DNA of 64,000 nucleotides from Lentzea nigeriaca (lineage in GTDB: Bacteria; Actinomycetota; Actinomycetes; Mycobacteriales; Pseudonocardiaceae). The stretch is from assembly GCF_016907955.1 (NCBI RefSeq), contig NZ_JAFBCX010000016.1:95215-159214 (forward strand). Direction: 5' to 3'. Made by a program: the position numbers and the translations under genes. This document shows, in pieces, positions 1 through 10,738 of this stretch. Below the pieces are notes generated by a model that saw only the letters and a program-made list of their open reading frames with translations, had not been told where the DNA came from and ran no database searches. Position 1 is the first letter of the stretch, and each line of letters opens with the position of its first letter.

Positions 1-163
1 CGGCCGCCACCAGCCGGTCGCCGCCCATGCCGATCGAGCGGTGCACCTTCCACGCGGGCACGGTGACGTCGACGCTCCGGAACGCGCGCAGCCACGCCAC
101 CGTGTGGTGGTAGTTGGTGTCGACCAGCGTGCCGTCCACGTCGAGGACCACGGTGTTGCTCAT
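1..163 (-). CDS. HAD-family hydrolase, N-terminal part (cut by window edge)
   Basis: Only the first 54 residues are present; the rest lies left of the window. The ATG at 163 opens a protein beginning MSNTVVLDVDGTLVDTNYHH. The DVDGT stretch is HAD motif I, with the nucleophilic and the acid/base aspartates, followed by a helical cap region. The family contains phosphoglycolate phosphatase-like and beta-phosphoglucomutase-like enzymes that hydrolyse phosphate monoesters or move phosphate groups in the cytoplasm. The substrate cannot be told from this part. It lies 22 bp downstream of the acyltransferase gene on the same strand and may be its operon partner. Confidence 0.85.
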   Translation of the reverse strand, partial: MSNTVVLDVDGTLVDTNYHHTVAWLRAFRSVDVTVPAWKVHRSIGMGGDRLVAA

Positions 164-185
164 GGCAGAGGGTTTGCCCGGCGTC

Positions 186-1484
186 CTACCTCGGCAAACC
201 CACCAGCTCGCGGGCGTCCTGAAGGGACGCGATCTCGCGGCGCAGCACACCGTCGAGCCACTGCGCGTCGGACATCCACGCCTGGTTGGTGTGCAGGCAG
301 ACGTGCACAGAGGACCGGTACACCGACAGCGCGACACCCACCGCGTGGCCGGGGGCGACCGGCGCGATCGGGTACAGCTCGCACAGCGCGGCGCCGTCCA
401 GCGACAGCGGCACCGACGGCAGTGGCACCGACGTCACCAGCGTGTCGAACAGCAGCGGCGCGCACCGGGCGGCGACGGGAGCGGCCAGGCGGTGCACCAG
501 CGGCGGCACCTTGTCGGCGAGCAACGGCAACGCGCCCGCGCCGCGATCGGGTCCCGCGGCCTTGGCCGACTCCATCTGCTCACGGACACAACGAAGGCGC
601 TCCACCGGGTCCGGCTCACCGACCGGCAGCGACACGAGGAACCCGGAGATCTGGTTGCCGGCTCCGGCGTCACCGGAGCGTGAGCGCTGGTTAACCGGAA
701 TCAGCGCCCGCACGACCGACGACGGGGTGGCGCTGCCGTGCGCGGAAAGCCAGTGCCGCAACGCACCCGTGACGAGGGCGAGCAACACGTCGTTCACCGT
801 GCCGCCATGCGCGCGCCGAATGCGGTGCACGTCCACGAGATCCAGACGCGACATCACCACGCGGCGAGGCCGGGTCGACGCGGTGAGCACCGGCGAGTTC
901 AGCGTCGGCGGGCGGGTGTTCATCAGCACCGAGGAGGCGATGTCGAAGGTGTCCTTGATCCCACGCAGCGACGGGATCGACGGGATGATCGATTTAGACG
1001 ATTCGCGCGGAGTGTCCGGAATGGACAGCCGGGACGCGTCGAACAGCTGAAGCCCCAGGCCAACCGCCTTCATGCCGTCGCACAACGCGTGGTGCAGCTT
1101 GGCGACGACGGCGAACCGCCCACCGGAGAGACCGGTGACGACGTGCAGTTCCCACGGCGGTCGCGCGAGGTCGAGCGGCTGGGCCATGATGTGCGACACC
1201 AGGGTGGCGAACCGTTCCCGGCCGCGCACGTGGTGCGTGAAGACGTGATCCTCAGGCGCGAAGCCGGGATCCTCCACCCAGCGCGCGCCGCCCAGCAACG
1301 ACGTGCGGGCACGTTGGCGCAGCCGCGGAATCTCCTGCGCGCGCTCGCACAACACGGCGGCGACGCGAGCCGGATGCACCGGCGTGGCCGGTGTGAAGGT
1401 CGCCACCGCGCCGAGGTGCAGCGGATTGCTGTTGCCCTCCATCGCGAGGAAAGCGATGTCGAGGGGAGAGAGGTGGTCTGTCAT
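186..1484 (-). CDS. Wax ester synthase/diacylglycerol acyltransferase (WS/DGAT)
   Basis: A 432-residue protein of the bifunctional WS/DGAT family, which moves acyl groups from acyl-CoA to diacylglycerol or fatty alcohols to make storage lipid. The N-terminus MTDHLSPLDIAFLAMEG is characteristic. The catalytic HHxxxDG motif is seen as KLHHALCDGMKAVGL at about residues 127-141, and the C-terminal half has the usual WS/DGAT_C features. I chose the ATG at 1484 because it gives the conserved start; the frame is open for 42 more codons upstream but these look non-coding. Actinobacteria carry several paralogues, so substrate preference is unknown. It lies 61 bp downstream of the MEDS/ATPase gene. Confidence 0.93.
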   Translation of the reverse strand: MTDHLSPLDIAFLAMEGNSNPLHLGAVATFTPATPVHPARVAAVLCERAQEIPRLRQRARTSLLGGARWVEDPGFAPEDHVFTHHVRGRERFATLVSHIMAQPLDLARPPWELHVVTGLSGGRFAVVAKLHHALCDGMKAVGLGLQLFDASRLSIPDTPRESSKSIIPSIPSLRGIKDTFDIASSVLMNTRPPTLNSPVLTASTRPRRVVMSRLDLVDVHRIRRAHGGTVNDVLLALVTGALRHWLSAHGSATPSSVVRALIPVNQRSRSGDAGAGNQISGFLVSLPVGEPDPVERLRCVREQMESAKAAGPDRGAGALPLLADKVPPLVHRLAAPVAARCAPLLFDTLVTSVPLPSVPLSLDGAALCELYPIAPVAPGHAVGVALSVYRSSVHVCLHTNQAWMSDAQWLDGVLRREIASLQDARELVGLPR

Positions 1485-1545
1485 AGCTGTGCAAGGCAAC
1501 CAGGTTCGCGTGACGTGCGCATTTCTATGAGATGGCGGCGACCCA

Positions 1546-2445
1546 TTACCGCCCCAAGTACACCCGAACGGTGGTGCCGGTGTGACTCGTGTGGGTGCGA
1601 ACCAGGTCACACAACAGGTTGACCATCACGATCCCGAACCCCGACAACCCGGTGAACGACGGCGGGAAACCCGTGCCGGCGTCGCTCACCTCGCACACGG
1701 CCGTGTCGCCCTCGCGCCACATCCGCAGCACTCCGCGCCCCGACGCGTGCAGGATGCTGTTCGTCGCCAGTTCGTTCACCGCGAGCACCAGATCCTCGAC
1801 CTGCTCCCGGCGCAGCCAGCTCGCGTACGCCGTCACGACCTTGCGCATGTGCGCGAGCGTGCCGACGGAGAACACGTGCTCCTCGGCGGACTTGGGCGGC
1901 GGCGGCAACGGCACGTTGTAGATGTCGGCGAGCCCGGCGGGATCGGTGTACCACTCGCTCGCCACGCGTCTGGCGCCGTCGATCAGGACCGGATGCGTGC
2001 GCTTGGCGTCCGCCAGCACGTGCCCCGGCAGCGCACCCGCGTCGTACGGGCACAGCAACGTCCCCTTGCGCCCCTCGAACGCCGTGTTGATCAACGCCTC
2101 GTACTGCACGCACGCCGGGTACTCGAGCTCGCTGCGCCCAGGCCACATCGGCTCGCCCACCATGCGAACCCGTTGCCGCGACGCACTGGCGCTGAACGCC
2201 ATCAGCACACCGGGAATGATCCGCCCGGGGTTGCGCCCGGCCTCGGTCATGTCGATGAAGTGCACCTGGTCGGCCTGACCCCCGAGCCGCCCGCGCAGCA
2301 GAGCGATGCTCGGCTCCGGCACGGCCACCAGCACGGGCTCACCGTTGCTCACTCCATCCGCGACAAATCTGGCCGTGCCTGCGAGGAAGTCGTCCTCGTC
2401 CCGGTAGAACAGGGCCTCGTGCGCGAACGGAGCAACGGAGTTCAT
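1546..2445 (-). CDS. MEDS-domain / GHKL-ATPase regulator (RsbA-type anti-sigma)
   Basis: A 299-residue fusion. Residues about 8-165 form a MEDS (DcmR-like sensory) domain, with the typical start HEALFYRDEDDFLAGTARFV and an internal LLCPYDA segment. Residues about 190-299 form a GHKL ATPase resembling RsbW anti-sigma kinases, with the N-box ELATNSILHA and the G1-like DAGTGFPP. The family is annotated as anti-sigma RsbA-type regulators: an unknown signal bound by MEDS is thought to control kinase or partner binding. No sigma or anti-anti-sigma gene is adjacent, so its partner is unknown. The start ATG at 2445 agrees with the conserved domain edge. Confidence 0.88.
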   Translation of the reverse strand: MNSVAPFAHEALFYRDEDDFLAGTARFVADGVSNGEPVLVAVPEPSIALLRGRLGGQADQVHFIDMTEAGRNPGRIIPGVLMAFSASASRQRVRMVGEPMWPGRSELEYPACVQYEALINTAFEGRKGTLLCPYDAGALPGHVLADAKRTHPVLIDGARRVASEWYTDPAGLADIYNVPLPPPPKSAEEHVFSVGTLAHMRKVVTAYASWLRREQVEDLVLAVNELATNSILHASGRGVLRMWREGDTAVCEVSDAGTGFPPSFTGLSGFGIVMVNLLCDLVRTHTSHTGTTVRVYLGR

Positions 2446-2668
2446 CGGCTCCCCGGTGATATCGGTGGCAAGAACAAGGGTTCATTCTGCTCCCCGTAAC
2501 GGTGTTACGGCGGGGGCCAGGCCGATGGTTTGTTGCACGTCGCGAAGCGATTCCGTGATCTGGCGCCGCATCACGCTCCCGCCGGGCGCCAATTCGAGGT
2601 GGATTCGGAGTGCGGCCTGGGAAAACACACTGCAGACTCGCACCCTGAGCGAGGGAGGTGACCTTCCG

Positions 2669-3406
2669 GTGATCCCGCATCACACGCTGACCGGCCCGGA
2701 CGACGCACCGGTGCTGGTGCTGGCCAACGCACTGGGCACGACCACCGAACTGTGGCGCGACCTCGCCCTCCCGTTCCGCCTGCTGCGCTTCGACCACCGG
2801 GGCCACGGCTCAACCGCGCCCGCGTCGGGCCCCTGCACGATCGAATCGCTCGCCGCCGACGTCGTGGACCTGCTCGACCACCTCGAACTGCGTCAGGCGT
2901 ACTACTGCGGCGTCTCCCTCGGCGGCATGATCGGCATGTGGCTGGCAGCCCACACCGACCGCATCTCCCGCCTGGCCCTGGCGTGCACCACGGCCTGGCA
3001 CCAGGACAAGTCCGATTGGGACGAACGCATCGAAATCCTGCGCTCCTTCGGCATGGCCCCCGTCGCCGACACGATCGTCGCGCGGTGGTTCACACCGTCG
3101 TTCTCCCCGGCCGTCGTGGCGCACTTCCGCTCCGAACTCCTGAAGGTCGACGTTCCTTCCTACATCGCGTGCGCCGAGGCGATCCGCGACACGGACCTGC
3201 GCCCTGCCCTGGAGAAGATCGACGTCCCGACCGTCGTGATCGCCGCCGCCCAGGATCACACCACGCCGCCCGAGTGCGCCCGCCAGATCGCCGACGAACT
3301 ACCCGACTCGGAGCTCTACATAGTCGGCGACGCGGCACACCTGGCCGTCGTCGAGGCGCCGCGGACGATCTCGGTGATCCTCGACGATCATTTCGGCAAC
3401 GACTGA
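2669..3406 (+). CDS. Alpha/beta hydrolase, 3-oxoadipate enol-lactonase-like
   Basis: A 245-residue alpha/beta hydrolase of the PcaD type, cytoplasmic. The family enzyme hydrolyses 3-oxoadipate enol-lactone in the beta-ketoadipate pathway. Visible features are the nucleophile elbow GVSLGGM (Ser near residue 97), an aspartate in AAAQDHTTP and the histidine in DAAHLAVVEAP, plus the family phrase RFDHRGHG. I chose GTG 2669 because it is preceded at the right distance by GGGAGGTGA (2653-2661) and gives the family length; the frame is open further upstream but not PcaD-like. No other pca gene is near, so the exact substrate is uncertain and a general esterase role remains possible. Confidence 0.85.
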   Translation: MIPHHTLTGPDDAPVLVLANALGTTTELWRDLALPFRLLRFDHRGHGSTAPASGPCTIESLAADVVDLLDHLELRQAYYCGVSLGGMIGMWLAAHTDRISRLALACTTAWHQDKSDWDERIEILRSFGMAPVADTIVARWFTPSFSPAVVAHFRSELLKVDVPSYIACAEAIRDTDLRPALEKIDVPTVVIAAAQDHTTPPECARQIADELPDSELYIVGDAAHLAVVEAPRTISVILDDHFGND

Positions 3407-3432
3407 TCGGCTCGGGCCGCTTCACCGAGCTT

Positions 3433-3471
3433 GGGTCTTTTCATCGTCGCGAAGCGGCGATGAAAAGACCC
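3433..3471. terminator. Perfect hairpin terminator between convergent genes
   Basis: Inverted repeat with 14-bp perfect arms, 3433-3446 (GGGTCTTTTCATCG) and 3458-3471, extending with one mismatch towards the loop. It lies between the ends of the rightward hydrolase and the leftward MOSC gene. The arms carry a T run on each strand (CTTTTC/GAAAAG), so it may serve both directions. Confidence 0.75.
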
Positions 3472-3506
3472 GACTCGTGGACCCGGCACAGGTCAACGCC
3501 GCCCCG

Positions 3507-4046
3507 TCACACCTTCTCGAGCGGCCGATGCGGTTCCGCCGGCAACTCCACCCGAATCTCATCCCCAGGCCGCACCACGCCGCCCACCAGCACGATCGAC
3601 ATGATCCCGGCCCGCCGAATCAGCTCCCCATCAGCCCCCTTGCTCACAACCTCCTTGAGCAACCCGGCTGAGAAGTTCTCGATCTGCACACACGGGTTCC
3701 GCAGCCCGGTCACCTCGACCACGGCCTCAGGCCCGAGGTGCAGCCGCGTCCCGGTCGGCAGTCCGAGCAGATCGATCCCCCGAGTGGTGACGTTCTCCCC
3801 GATCTCTCCGGGAGCGATCGAGAATCCCTTCTCCCGCAACTCGTCGAACAGTTCGGCGTGCATCAAGTGCACCTGGCGCAGGTTCGGCTGCGTCGGATCC
3901 TGCCGGACCCTGGACCGGTGCTTGACCGTCACACCCTGATGAACGTCGCCCTCGACCCCGAGCCCTTCGAGCAGCGTGATGCTCGTCTGGACCGGCTTGG
4001 TGAACGTGTACTCCGCGCTGCGGCTGACTGCCGTGACAACCCCCAT
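3507..4046 (-). CDS. MOSC domain protein
   Basis: A 179-residue stand-alone MOSC (molybdenum cofactor sulfurase C-terminal) protein. Members are thought to carry sulfur or bind Moco in delivery to molybdoenzymes; some (YiiM, YuaD) handle N-hydroxylated compounds. The conserved cysteine lies in GLRNPCVQIENF at about residue 120, preceded by the family motif APGEIGENVTTRGIDL. There is no signal peptide. A second, longer MOSC protein is encoded at 59869-60549. The start ATG 4046 gives the usual N-terminus MGVVTAVSRS. Confidence 0.9.
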   Translation of the reverse strand: MGVVTAVSRSAEYTFTKPVQTSITLLEGLGVEGDVHQGVTVKHRSRVRQDPTQPNLRQVHLMHAELFDELREKGFSIAPGEIGENVTTRGIDLLGLPTGTRLHLGPEAVVEVTGLRNPCVQIENFSAGLLKEVVSKGADGELIRRAGIMSIVLVGGVVRPGDEIRVELPAEPHRPLEKV

Positions 4047-4203
4047 GCCTCAGATTCTGCACGATCACGAAGGCGCCCGACGCACGGCCATTCGCTTCAC
4101 CGGCTACTCCGTTCGGTCGTGCGGAACAGGGAAGTCGGACTCGATCAAGGTGTCTCAATTCTGCCGCGTTGATCAGCGTTGAGCTGGGAGGACGTAGCAA
4201 GCC

Positions 4204-4219
4204 GTGGAAACGCTCCCAC
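4204..4219. promoter_or_regulatory. Candidate LacI-family operator
   Basis: GTGGAAACGCTCCCAC is an imperfect 16-bp palindrome with the central CG step typical of LacI-family operators in actinobacteria (compare the known CebR box TGGGAGCGCTCCCA). It lies 112 bp before the lacI-type gene and suggests autoregulation. Confidence 0.5.
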
Positions 4220-4294
4220 GAACCTCCGGAAAGAGTCTTGACTAATACTCACGTCAGGCTGTTGACTCCGTCACACCTCGTCGGAACCGGTACC

Positions 4295-4306
4295 GAAACC
4301 GGTTTC
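4295..4306. promoter_or_regulatory. Second LacI-type palindrome upstream of regulator
   Basis: GAAACCGGTTTC is a perfect 12-bp palindrome with a central CG, 24 bp before the regulator start. Half-site sequence differs from the 5390 site, so it may be a weaker site or bind another factor. Confidence 0.35.
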
Positions 4307-4330
4307 AGAGGCGGCGGAAGGAAGTTCGGC

Positions 4331-5326
4331 ATGCGTGTCACGATCGCGGAGGTCGCCCAACGCGCCCAGGTGTCCAAAGCGACCGTGTCACGTGTGCTGA
4401 ACGGCAAGCCGGACGTGGACGCCGGCACCGCGCAGCGCGTTCGCAAGGTCATCGACGAGATCGGGTACGTGCCGAGTGCGCGTGCCGTGGGGCTGGCGCG
4501 CGGGCGGACCCGCACGGTCGGCATGTTGGCGCCAAGCCTGACCTGGCCGTGGATGGGTGAGGTCATGCAAGGGGTCGTCGACACGCTCGAGGCCGACGGG
4601 TACGGGTTGTTGCTCTACACGTTGAACCGCGGGCCCGAGTCGCTGAACCAGTTCGCGAACCACGTGTCCGCCAACGCTTTCGACGGGCTGCTGGTCGTCG
4701 AGCCGCCGGATGCCCTGCACTACATCTCCACGCTCTACCGGGCGGGACTGCCGGTCGTGATGATCGACGATCGCGGCTCGCACCCGGAGTTTCCTTCGGT
4801 GACGACGACGAATCGGCAGGGAGGCGCCGACGTCGCGCGGCATCTCGTCGCGGCCGGGCGCCGCAGGTTCGCCGTCGTCACCGGGCCGCCGCACTTCGGG
4901 TGCACTCAGGCGAGGCTGGACGGGTTCCGGCTCGCCTTGGCGGAAGCGGGTCTGACGCTGCACCCGGACCTCGTGGTCGACGGCGACTTCACCACGGAAG
5001 GCGGTGAGGTCGCCGTCGACAAGCTCATCGCGAGTGGCGTCCCGTTCGACGCGGTGTTCGCGCACAACGACCTCTCCGCGGTCGGCGTGCTCAGGGCACT
5101 GCGCGAGGCAGGCCGGTCCGTCCCCGACGACGTGTCCGTGGTCGGTTTCGACGACGTGCCGGTCGCCGGACACACCGAACCCCGGCTGACGACGATCCGC
5201 CAGCCGCTGCAGGAGATGGGCGCCGCCGCCGCGCGGATGCTGCTCTCCACGCTCGAGGGGCAGCCGATGCCCGATCACCCGCTGGTGCTGCCCACCTCGT
5301 TGATCGTGCGCGAATCCGCGCCCTGA
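4331..5326 (+). CDS. LacI-family transcriptional regulator of the sugar operon
   Basis: A 331-residue LacI/GalR repressor. Residues 1-55 are the DNA-binding domain with helix-turn-helix VTIAEVAQRAQVSKATVSRVLNG and a hinge helix; the rest is the periplasmic-binding-like effector domain (GFDDVPVAGHTEPRLTTIRQP near residue 275 is typical). ATG 4331 is preceded by GGAAGGAAG. It stands directly before, and in the same direction as, the ABC importer/beta-glucosidase operon, which has its own LacI-like palindrome. The likely effector is an oligosaccharide imported by that system, as for CebR and cellobiose in Streptomyces; the actual sugar is not known. Confidence 0.92.
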   Translation: MRVTIAEVAQRAQVSKATVSRVLNGKPDVDAGTAQRVRKVIDEIGYVPSARAVGLARGRTRTVGMLAPSLTWPWMGEVMQGVVDTLEADGYGLLLYTLNRGPESLNQFANHVSANAFDGLLVVEPPDALHYISTLYRAGLPVVMIDDRGSHPEFPSVTTTNRQGGADVARHLVAAGRRRFAVVTGPPHFGCTQARLDGFRLALAEAGLTLHPDLVVDGDFTTEGGEVAVDKLIASGVPFDAVFAHNDLSAVGVLRALREAGRSVPDDVSVVGFDDVPVAGHTEPRLTTIRQPLQEMGAAAARMLLSTLEGQPMPDHPLVLPTSLIVRESAP

Positions 5327-5343
5327 CCCACCACAACTGAACG

Positions 5344-5371
5344 AGCCGGCCGGGCCGCGTGCGGTCCGGCT
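5344..5371 (+). terminator. GC-rich hairpin after the lacI-type gene
   Basis: AGCCGG at 5344-5349 pairs with CCGGCT at 5366-5371, and inner GC-rich bases also pair. It follows the regulator stop by 17 bp and would separate its transcript from the transporter operon. Confidence 0.45.
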
Positions 5372-5389
5372 AGTTCGCCGTACGCGTGG

Positions 5390-5401
5390 GAGAGCGCTCT
5401 C
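5390..5401. promoter_or_regulatory. LacI-family operator before transporter operon
   Basis: GAGAGCGCTCTC is a perfect 12-bp palindrome with a central CG inside a longer imperfect repeat (5386-5405). It is 29 bp before the start of the binding-protein gene, where a repressor would block transcription. It closely resembles the CebR-type box and is the best candidate target of the adjacent LacI protein. Confidence 0.6.
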
Positions 5402-5429
5402 ACGCACCGTCGTGTCGGGAGATTCCCCC

Positions 5430-7070
5430 ATGCGCAGAACAGTCATCGTCGCGTTGGCACTGGCGCTCGCGGCGACGGGTTGCTCCTCCGGTGGCGCCAC
5501 CAAGGCTTCCGGGGTGCTGACCGTGGGCATGCCCAACGGGCCGCTGACCGAGAACCACAACCCGTTCCTGCCCACGTCGGCGGCGGGTTCGCTCGGCTAC
5601 CGCTACGTGATCTACGAGCCCCTCGCGTTCGTGAACAACACGCGGCCCGCGCAGGACCCGGTGCCGTGGCTCGCGACGAAGTGGGACTGGGCGGACAACT
5701 ACAAGAAGGTCACCTTCACGATCCGGGAGAACGTGAAGTGGTCCGACGGCAAGCCGCTCACGGCCGCCGACGTCGCCTTCTCGTACGAGATCCTGAAGAA
5801 GTGGCCCGCGCTCAACAACCGCGACTCGCTCAAGGTCGAGAGCGCGACGGCGACACCGGACGGCAAGGTCGAGGTCACGTTCGCCTCGCCGCAGTTCGTG
5901 AACCGCAACAAGGTGATCAGCGCGATGGTCGTGCCCCAGCACGTCTGGAGCACCGTCGCCGACCCCACGACCTACACGAACCCCAACCCGGTCGGCACCG
6001 GCCCGTACCAGGTGAAGTCGTTCACCTCGCAGACCGTCACGGTCACCAGGCGCAGCGAGTACTGGCAGGAACCGCCGAAGGTGTCGGAGATCCAGTACAC
6101 CTCGTACAACGACAACACGGCGCAGACCACCGCGCTGGCGTCGGGCGCGAGCCAGTGGTCGTACGTGTTCATCCCGGACTACCAGAAGCTCTACGTCGAC
6201 AAGGACCCGAAGAACCACAAGCTGTGGTTCCCCGCCGGCCTCGGCATCCACGGCCTGTGGCTGAACACGACCGTCGCGCCGTTCGACAACGCCGCGCTGC
6301 GGGCCGCGATGAGCGACGTGATCGACCGCGAGGCGATCTTCGTGCGCGGTGAGGCGCGGCTGTTCCCGAAGCTCGAGTCGCCGACCGGTCTGCCGTTGCC
6401 CGCCGGTGAGTCGTTCCTCGCGCCGGAGTACAAGTCCGCGCGGTTCGAGGTCAGCGTCGACAGGGCCAGGCGGAAGCTGACCACGGCAGGGTTCACTGTG
6501 GACGGTGGCGTGCTCAAGGCGCCCGGTGGCAAGCCGGTGACGATCGAGCTCACGAACCCGTCCGGCTGGTCGGACTACCTGACGGTGCTGGACATCATCT
6601 CCAGCGACCTGAAGAAGATCGGCATCGAGGCGACCGTGCGCACGCAGACCGCGGACGCGTGGACGACCGACTTCGCGAACGGCGCGTTCCAGGGTTCGTT
6701 GCGCTGGACGAACACCGGTGCCACGCCGTACGAGATGTACCAGAACATCATGGACGGCGCGGAGATCAAGCCGATCGGGCAGACCGCGGCGGTGAACTTC
6801 GGCCGTTACAACAACGCCGAGGCCACGGCCGCGCTGGCCGAGTACGCGAACGCCGCCGACGACGCGACCCGCGCGAAGAGCCTCGCGGCGCTGCAGAAGA
6901 TCATGGTCGAGCAGGTGCCGATGATCCCGACCTCCGCCGGCCCGATCGGTGCCGAGTACAGCACGAAGAGCTGGGTCGGCTGGCCGTCGGAAGAGGACCC
7001 GTACGGTCCGCCGCAGGCCACCCTGCCCAACGCGCTGCAGATCGTCATGAAGCTGAAGCCGGCGTCATGA
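5430..7070 (+). CDS. Family 5 extracellular solute-binding lipoprotein
   Basis: A 546-residue substrate-binding protein of the SBP_bac_5 (Opp/Dpp) family. The N-terminus MRRTVIVALALALAATGCSS is a lipoprotein signal with Cys at residue 17, so the mature protein is anchored outside the membrane. It has the family phrases FTIRENVKWSDGKPLTAADV and WLATKWDW. The family binds peptides, nickel or, in several bacteria such as Thermotoga, cello- and other oligosaccharides. The beta-glucosidase and LacI regulator in this locus favour an oligosaccharide. ATG 5430 is supported by GGGAGA (5417-5422); GTG 5412 is an in-frame alternative. Confidence 0.92.
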   Translation: MRRTVIVALALALAATGCSSGGATKASGVLTVGMPNGPLTENHNPFLPTSAAGSLGYRYVIYEPLAFVNNTRPAQDPVPWLATKWDWADNYKKVTFTIRENVKWSDGKPLTAADVAFSYEILKKWPALNNRDSLKVESATATPDGKVEVTFASPQFVNRNKVISAMVVPQHVWSTVADPTTYTNPNPVGTGPYQVKSFTSQTVTVTRRSEYWQEPPKVSEIQYTSYNDNTAQTTALASGASQWSYVFIPDYQKLYVDKDPKNHKLWFPAGLGIHGLWLNTTVAPFDNAALRAAMSDVIDREAIFVRGEARLFPKLESPTGLPLPAGESFLAPEYKSARFEVSVDRARRKLTTAGFTVDGGVLKAPGGKPVTIELTNPSGWSDYLTVLDIISSDLKKIGIEATVRTQTADAWTTDFANGAFQGSLRWTNTGATPYEMYQNIMDGAEIKPIGQTAAVNFGRYNNAEATAALAEYANAADDATRAKSLAALQKIMVEQVPMIPTSAGPIGAEYSTKSWVGWPSEEDPYGPPQATLPNALQIVMKLKPAS

Positions 7071-7983
7071 GCCAATCCGTCCCTGATCTCGAGGCGGTGC
7101 TGGAAGCGAAGGGTCTGGTCAAGACCTACCAGCGCGTGCGCGCGGTGCAGGACGTCTCCCTCGTCCTGCGCCGCGGGCGCGTCACCGCTCTCGTCGGCGA
7201 GTCCGGGTCGGGCAAGTCGACGGTGGCGAAGCTGCTGGCGAGGCTGGTGGAGCCCACCGAGGGGGAGATCCTGCTGGACGGCGGGAAGGTGCGACGGGTC
7301 CGGGAGTACCGGCGCAAGGTCCAGATGGTGTTCCAGGACCCGTTCGCATCGCTCAACCCGATCCACACGATCCGCTACCACCTGACCCGGCCGCTGAAGA
7401 TCCACAAGCGGCCGGAGACACCAGAGGAGCTCATGGAACGGGTGCAGCTGCCCGCGGACTTCCTGAGCCGCTACCCGCACGAACTCTCGGGTGGTCAACG
7501 GCAGCGCGTCGCCATCGCGCGAGCGCTTGCGGCGCACCCCGAGGTGCTGCTCGCGGACGAGCCGGTGTCCATGTTGGATGTGTCGATCCGGCTCGGCGTG
7601 CTGAACCTGTTGCTGGACCTGAAGGAACGGCTCAGGCTCGCCGTCCTGTACATCACGCACGACATCGCTTCGGCGCGCTACTTCGCCGACGAGACGTTCG
7701 TGATGTACGGCGGGCAGATCGTCGAGGGCGGCGACAGCGAGTCCGTGACGCAGCAGCCGGCGCACCCGTACACGCAGCTGCTGATCGAGTCCGCGCCCGA
7801 TCCGGAACGGTCGGTGGTCGCGCTGGATGCACCGGTCGAGGAGGTGGCCGCGGTGTCGGCGGGCTGTCAGTTCGCGGCGCGCTGCCCGAAGGTCCAGGCC
7901 CGCTGCTGGGCGGACGCACCACCCCGCAAGGATGTCGGCGACGGCCACTGGGCGGCGTGCTGGCTCTATGTGGAGGCGGCCGC

Positions 7984-7987
<4 letters not shown>
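7067..7987 (+). CDS. Opp/Dpp-type ABC transporter ATPase (OppF-like)
   Basis: A 306-residue ATPase. It shows the Walker A motif GESGSGKST, the signature LSGGQRQRVAIARAL, Walker B VLLADEP, and the C-terminal oligopeptide_HPY extension with cysteines (CQFAARCPKVQARC) that can hold an iron-sulfur cluster. It overlaps the binding-protein stop by ATGA, so the two are translationally coupled. With the second ATPase at 9782 it would form the heterodimer that powers uptake through the two permeases. Confidence 0.93.
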
Positions 7988-8964
<977 letters not shown>

Positions 8965-8966
8965 AG

Positions 8967-9781
8967 ATGAACGTCAAAACCAAGCTGGGCCTGGGCATCC
9001 TGTCCTTCTTCACGGTCATCGGGGTGATCGGCGACTGGATCGCGCCCTACGATCCGTCCGCGATGAGCGACGACCTGTTGTCACCGCCGTCGGGCGCGCA
9101 CTGGTTCGGCACGACGATGACCGGGCAGGACATCTTCTCGCAGGTGCTCGTGGGCACCAGGGGAGTCATGGTCGTCGGGCTCGTCTGCGGTGTGCTTGCC
9201 ACAGTTCTGTCCATTGTGGTCGGTGTGACCGCCGGGTTCCTCGGTGGCGCGGCCGACGAGGCGTTGTCCGCGCTGTCGAACGTCTTCCTGGTGATCCCGG
9301 CGCTGCCGCTGATCATCATCGTCGCGTCGATGCTGCCTTCCGCGGACACCGTGCTGATCGCGGCGGTGATCAGCCTCACCGCGTGGGCGTGGGGTGCGCG
9401 GGTGCTGCGTGCGCAAACGTTGTCGTTGCGGCGCCGCGACTTCGTGGAGGCCGCACGGGCGTCCGGTGAGCGCACCTGGCGGATCATCGTGTTCGAGGTG
9501 CTGCCGAACCTGATGGCGGTGATCGCGTCAGGGTTCGTCGGCACGGTGATCTTCGCGGTGATGCTGCAGATCACGCTGTCGTTCGTCGGTGTCGTATCGC
9601 TGTCGACCTGGAACTGGGGCACGATCCTGTTCTGGGCGCAGAGCAACCAGGCGCTCGGCCAGGGCGCGTGGTGGTGGTTCGTCCCCGCCGGCCTGTGCAT
9701 CGCGTTGCTGGGCACGGCGCTGGCGCTGATCAACTTCGGGATCGACGAGTACGCGAATCCCCGGCTGCGGAAGGTGCGCGC

Positions 9782-9785
<4 letters not shown>
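8967..9785 (+). CDS. ABC transporter permease (DppC/OppC-like)
   Basis: A 272-residue permease of the DppC type. The N-terminal membrane helix is followed by the family phrase APYDPSAMSDDLLSPPSGAH and WFGTTMTGQDIFSQ, then about five more helices and an EAA loop (FVEAARASGERTWRIIVFEV). ATG 8967 lies 3 bp after the previous stop with GGGAGGG at 8954-8960. It is the second channel subunit. Confidence 0.92.

Positions 9786-10730
<945 letters not shown>

Positions 10731-10738
<8 letters not shown>

Noticed and set aside
2482..2628. A 48-codon minus-strand frame (GTG start) between the MEDS/ATPase and hydrolase genes.
   Set aside because: It has plausible helix-like sequence (RRQITESLRDVQQTIG) but no ribosome site, no known family, and covers the hydrolase promoter region. 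Not strong enough to call.
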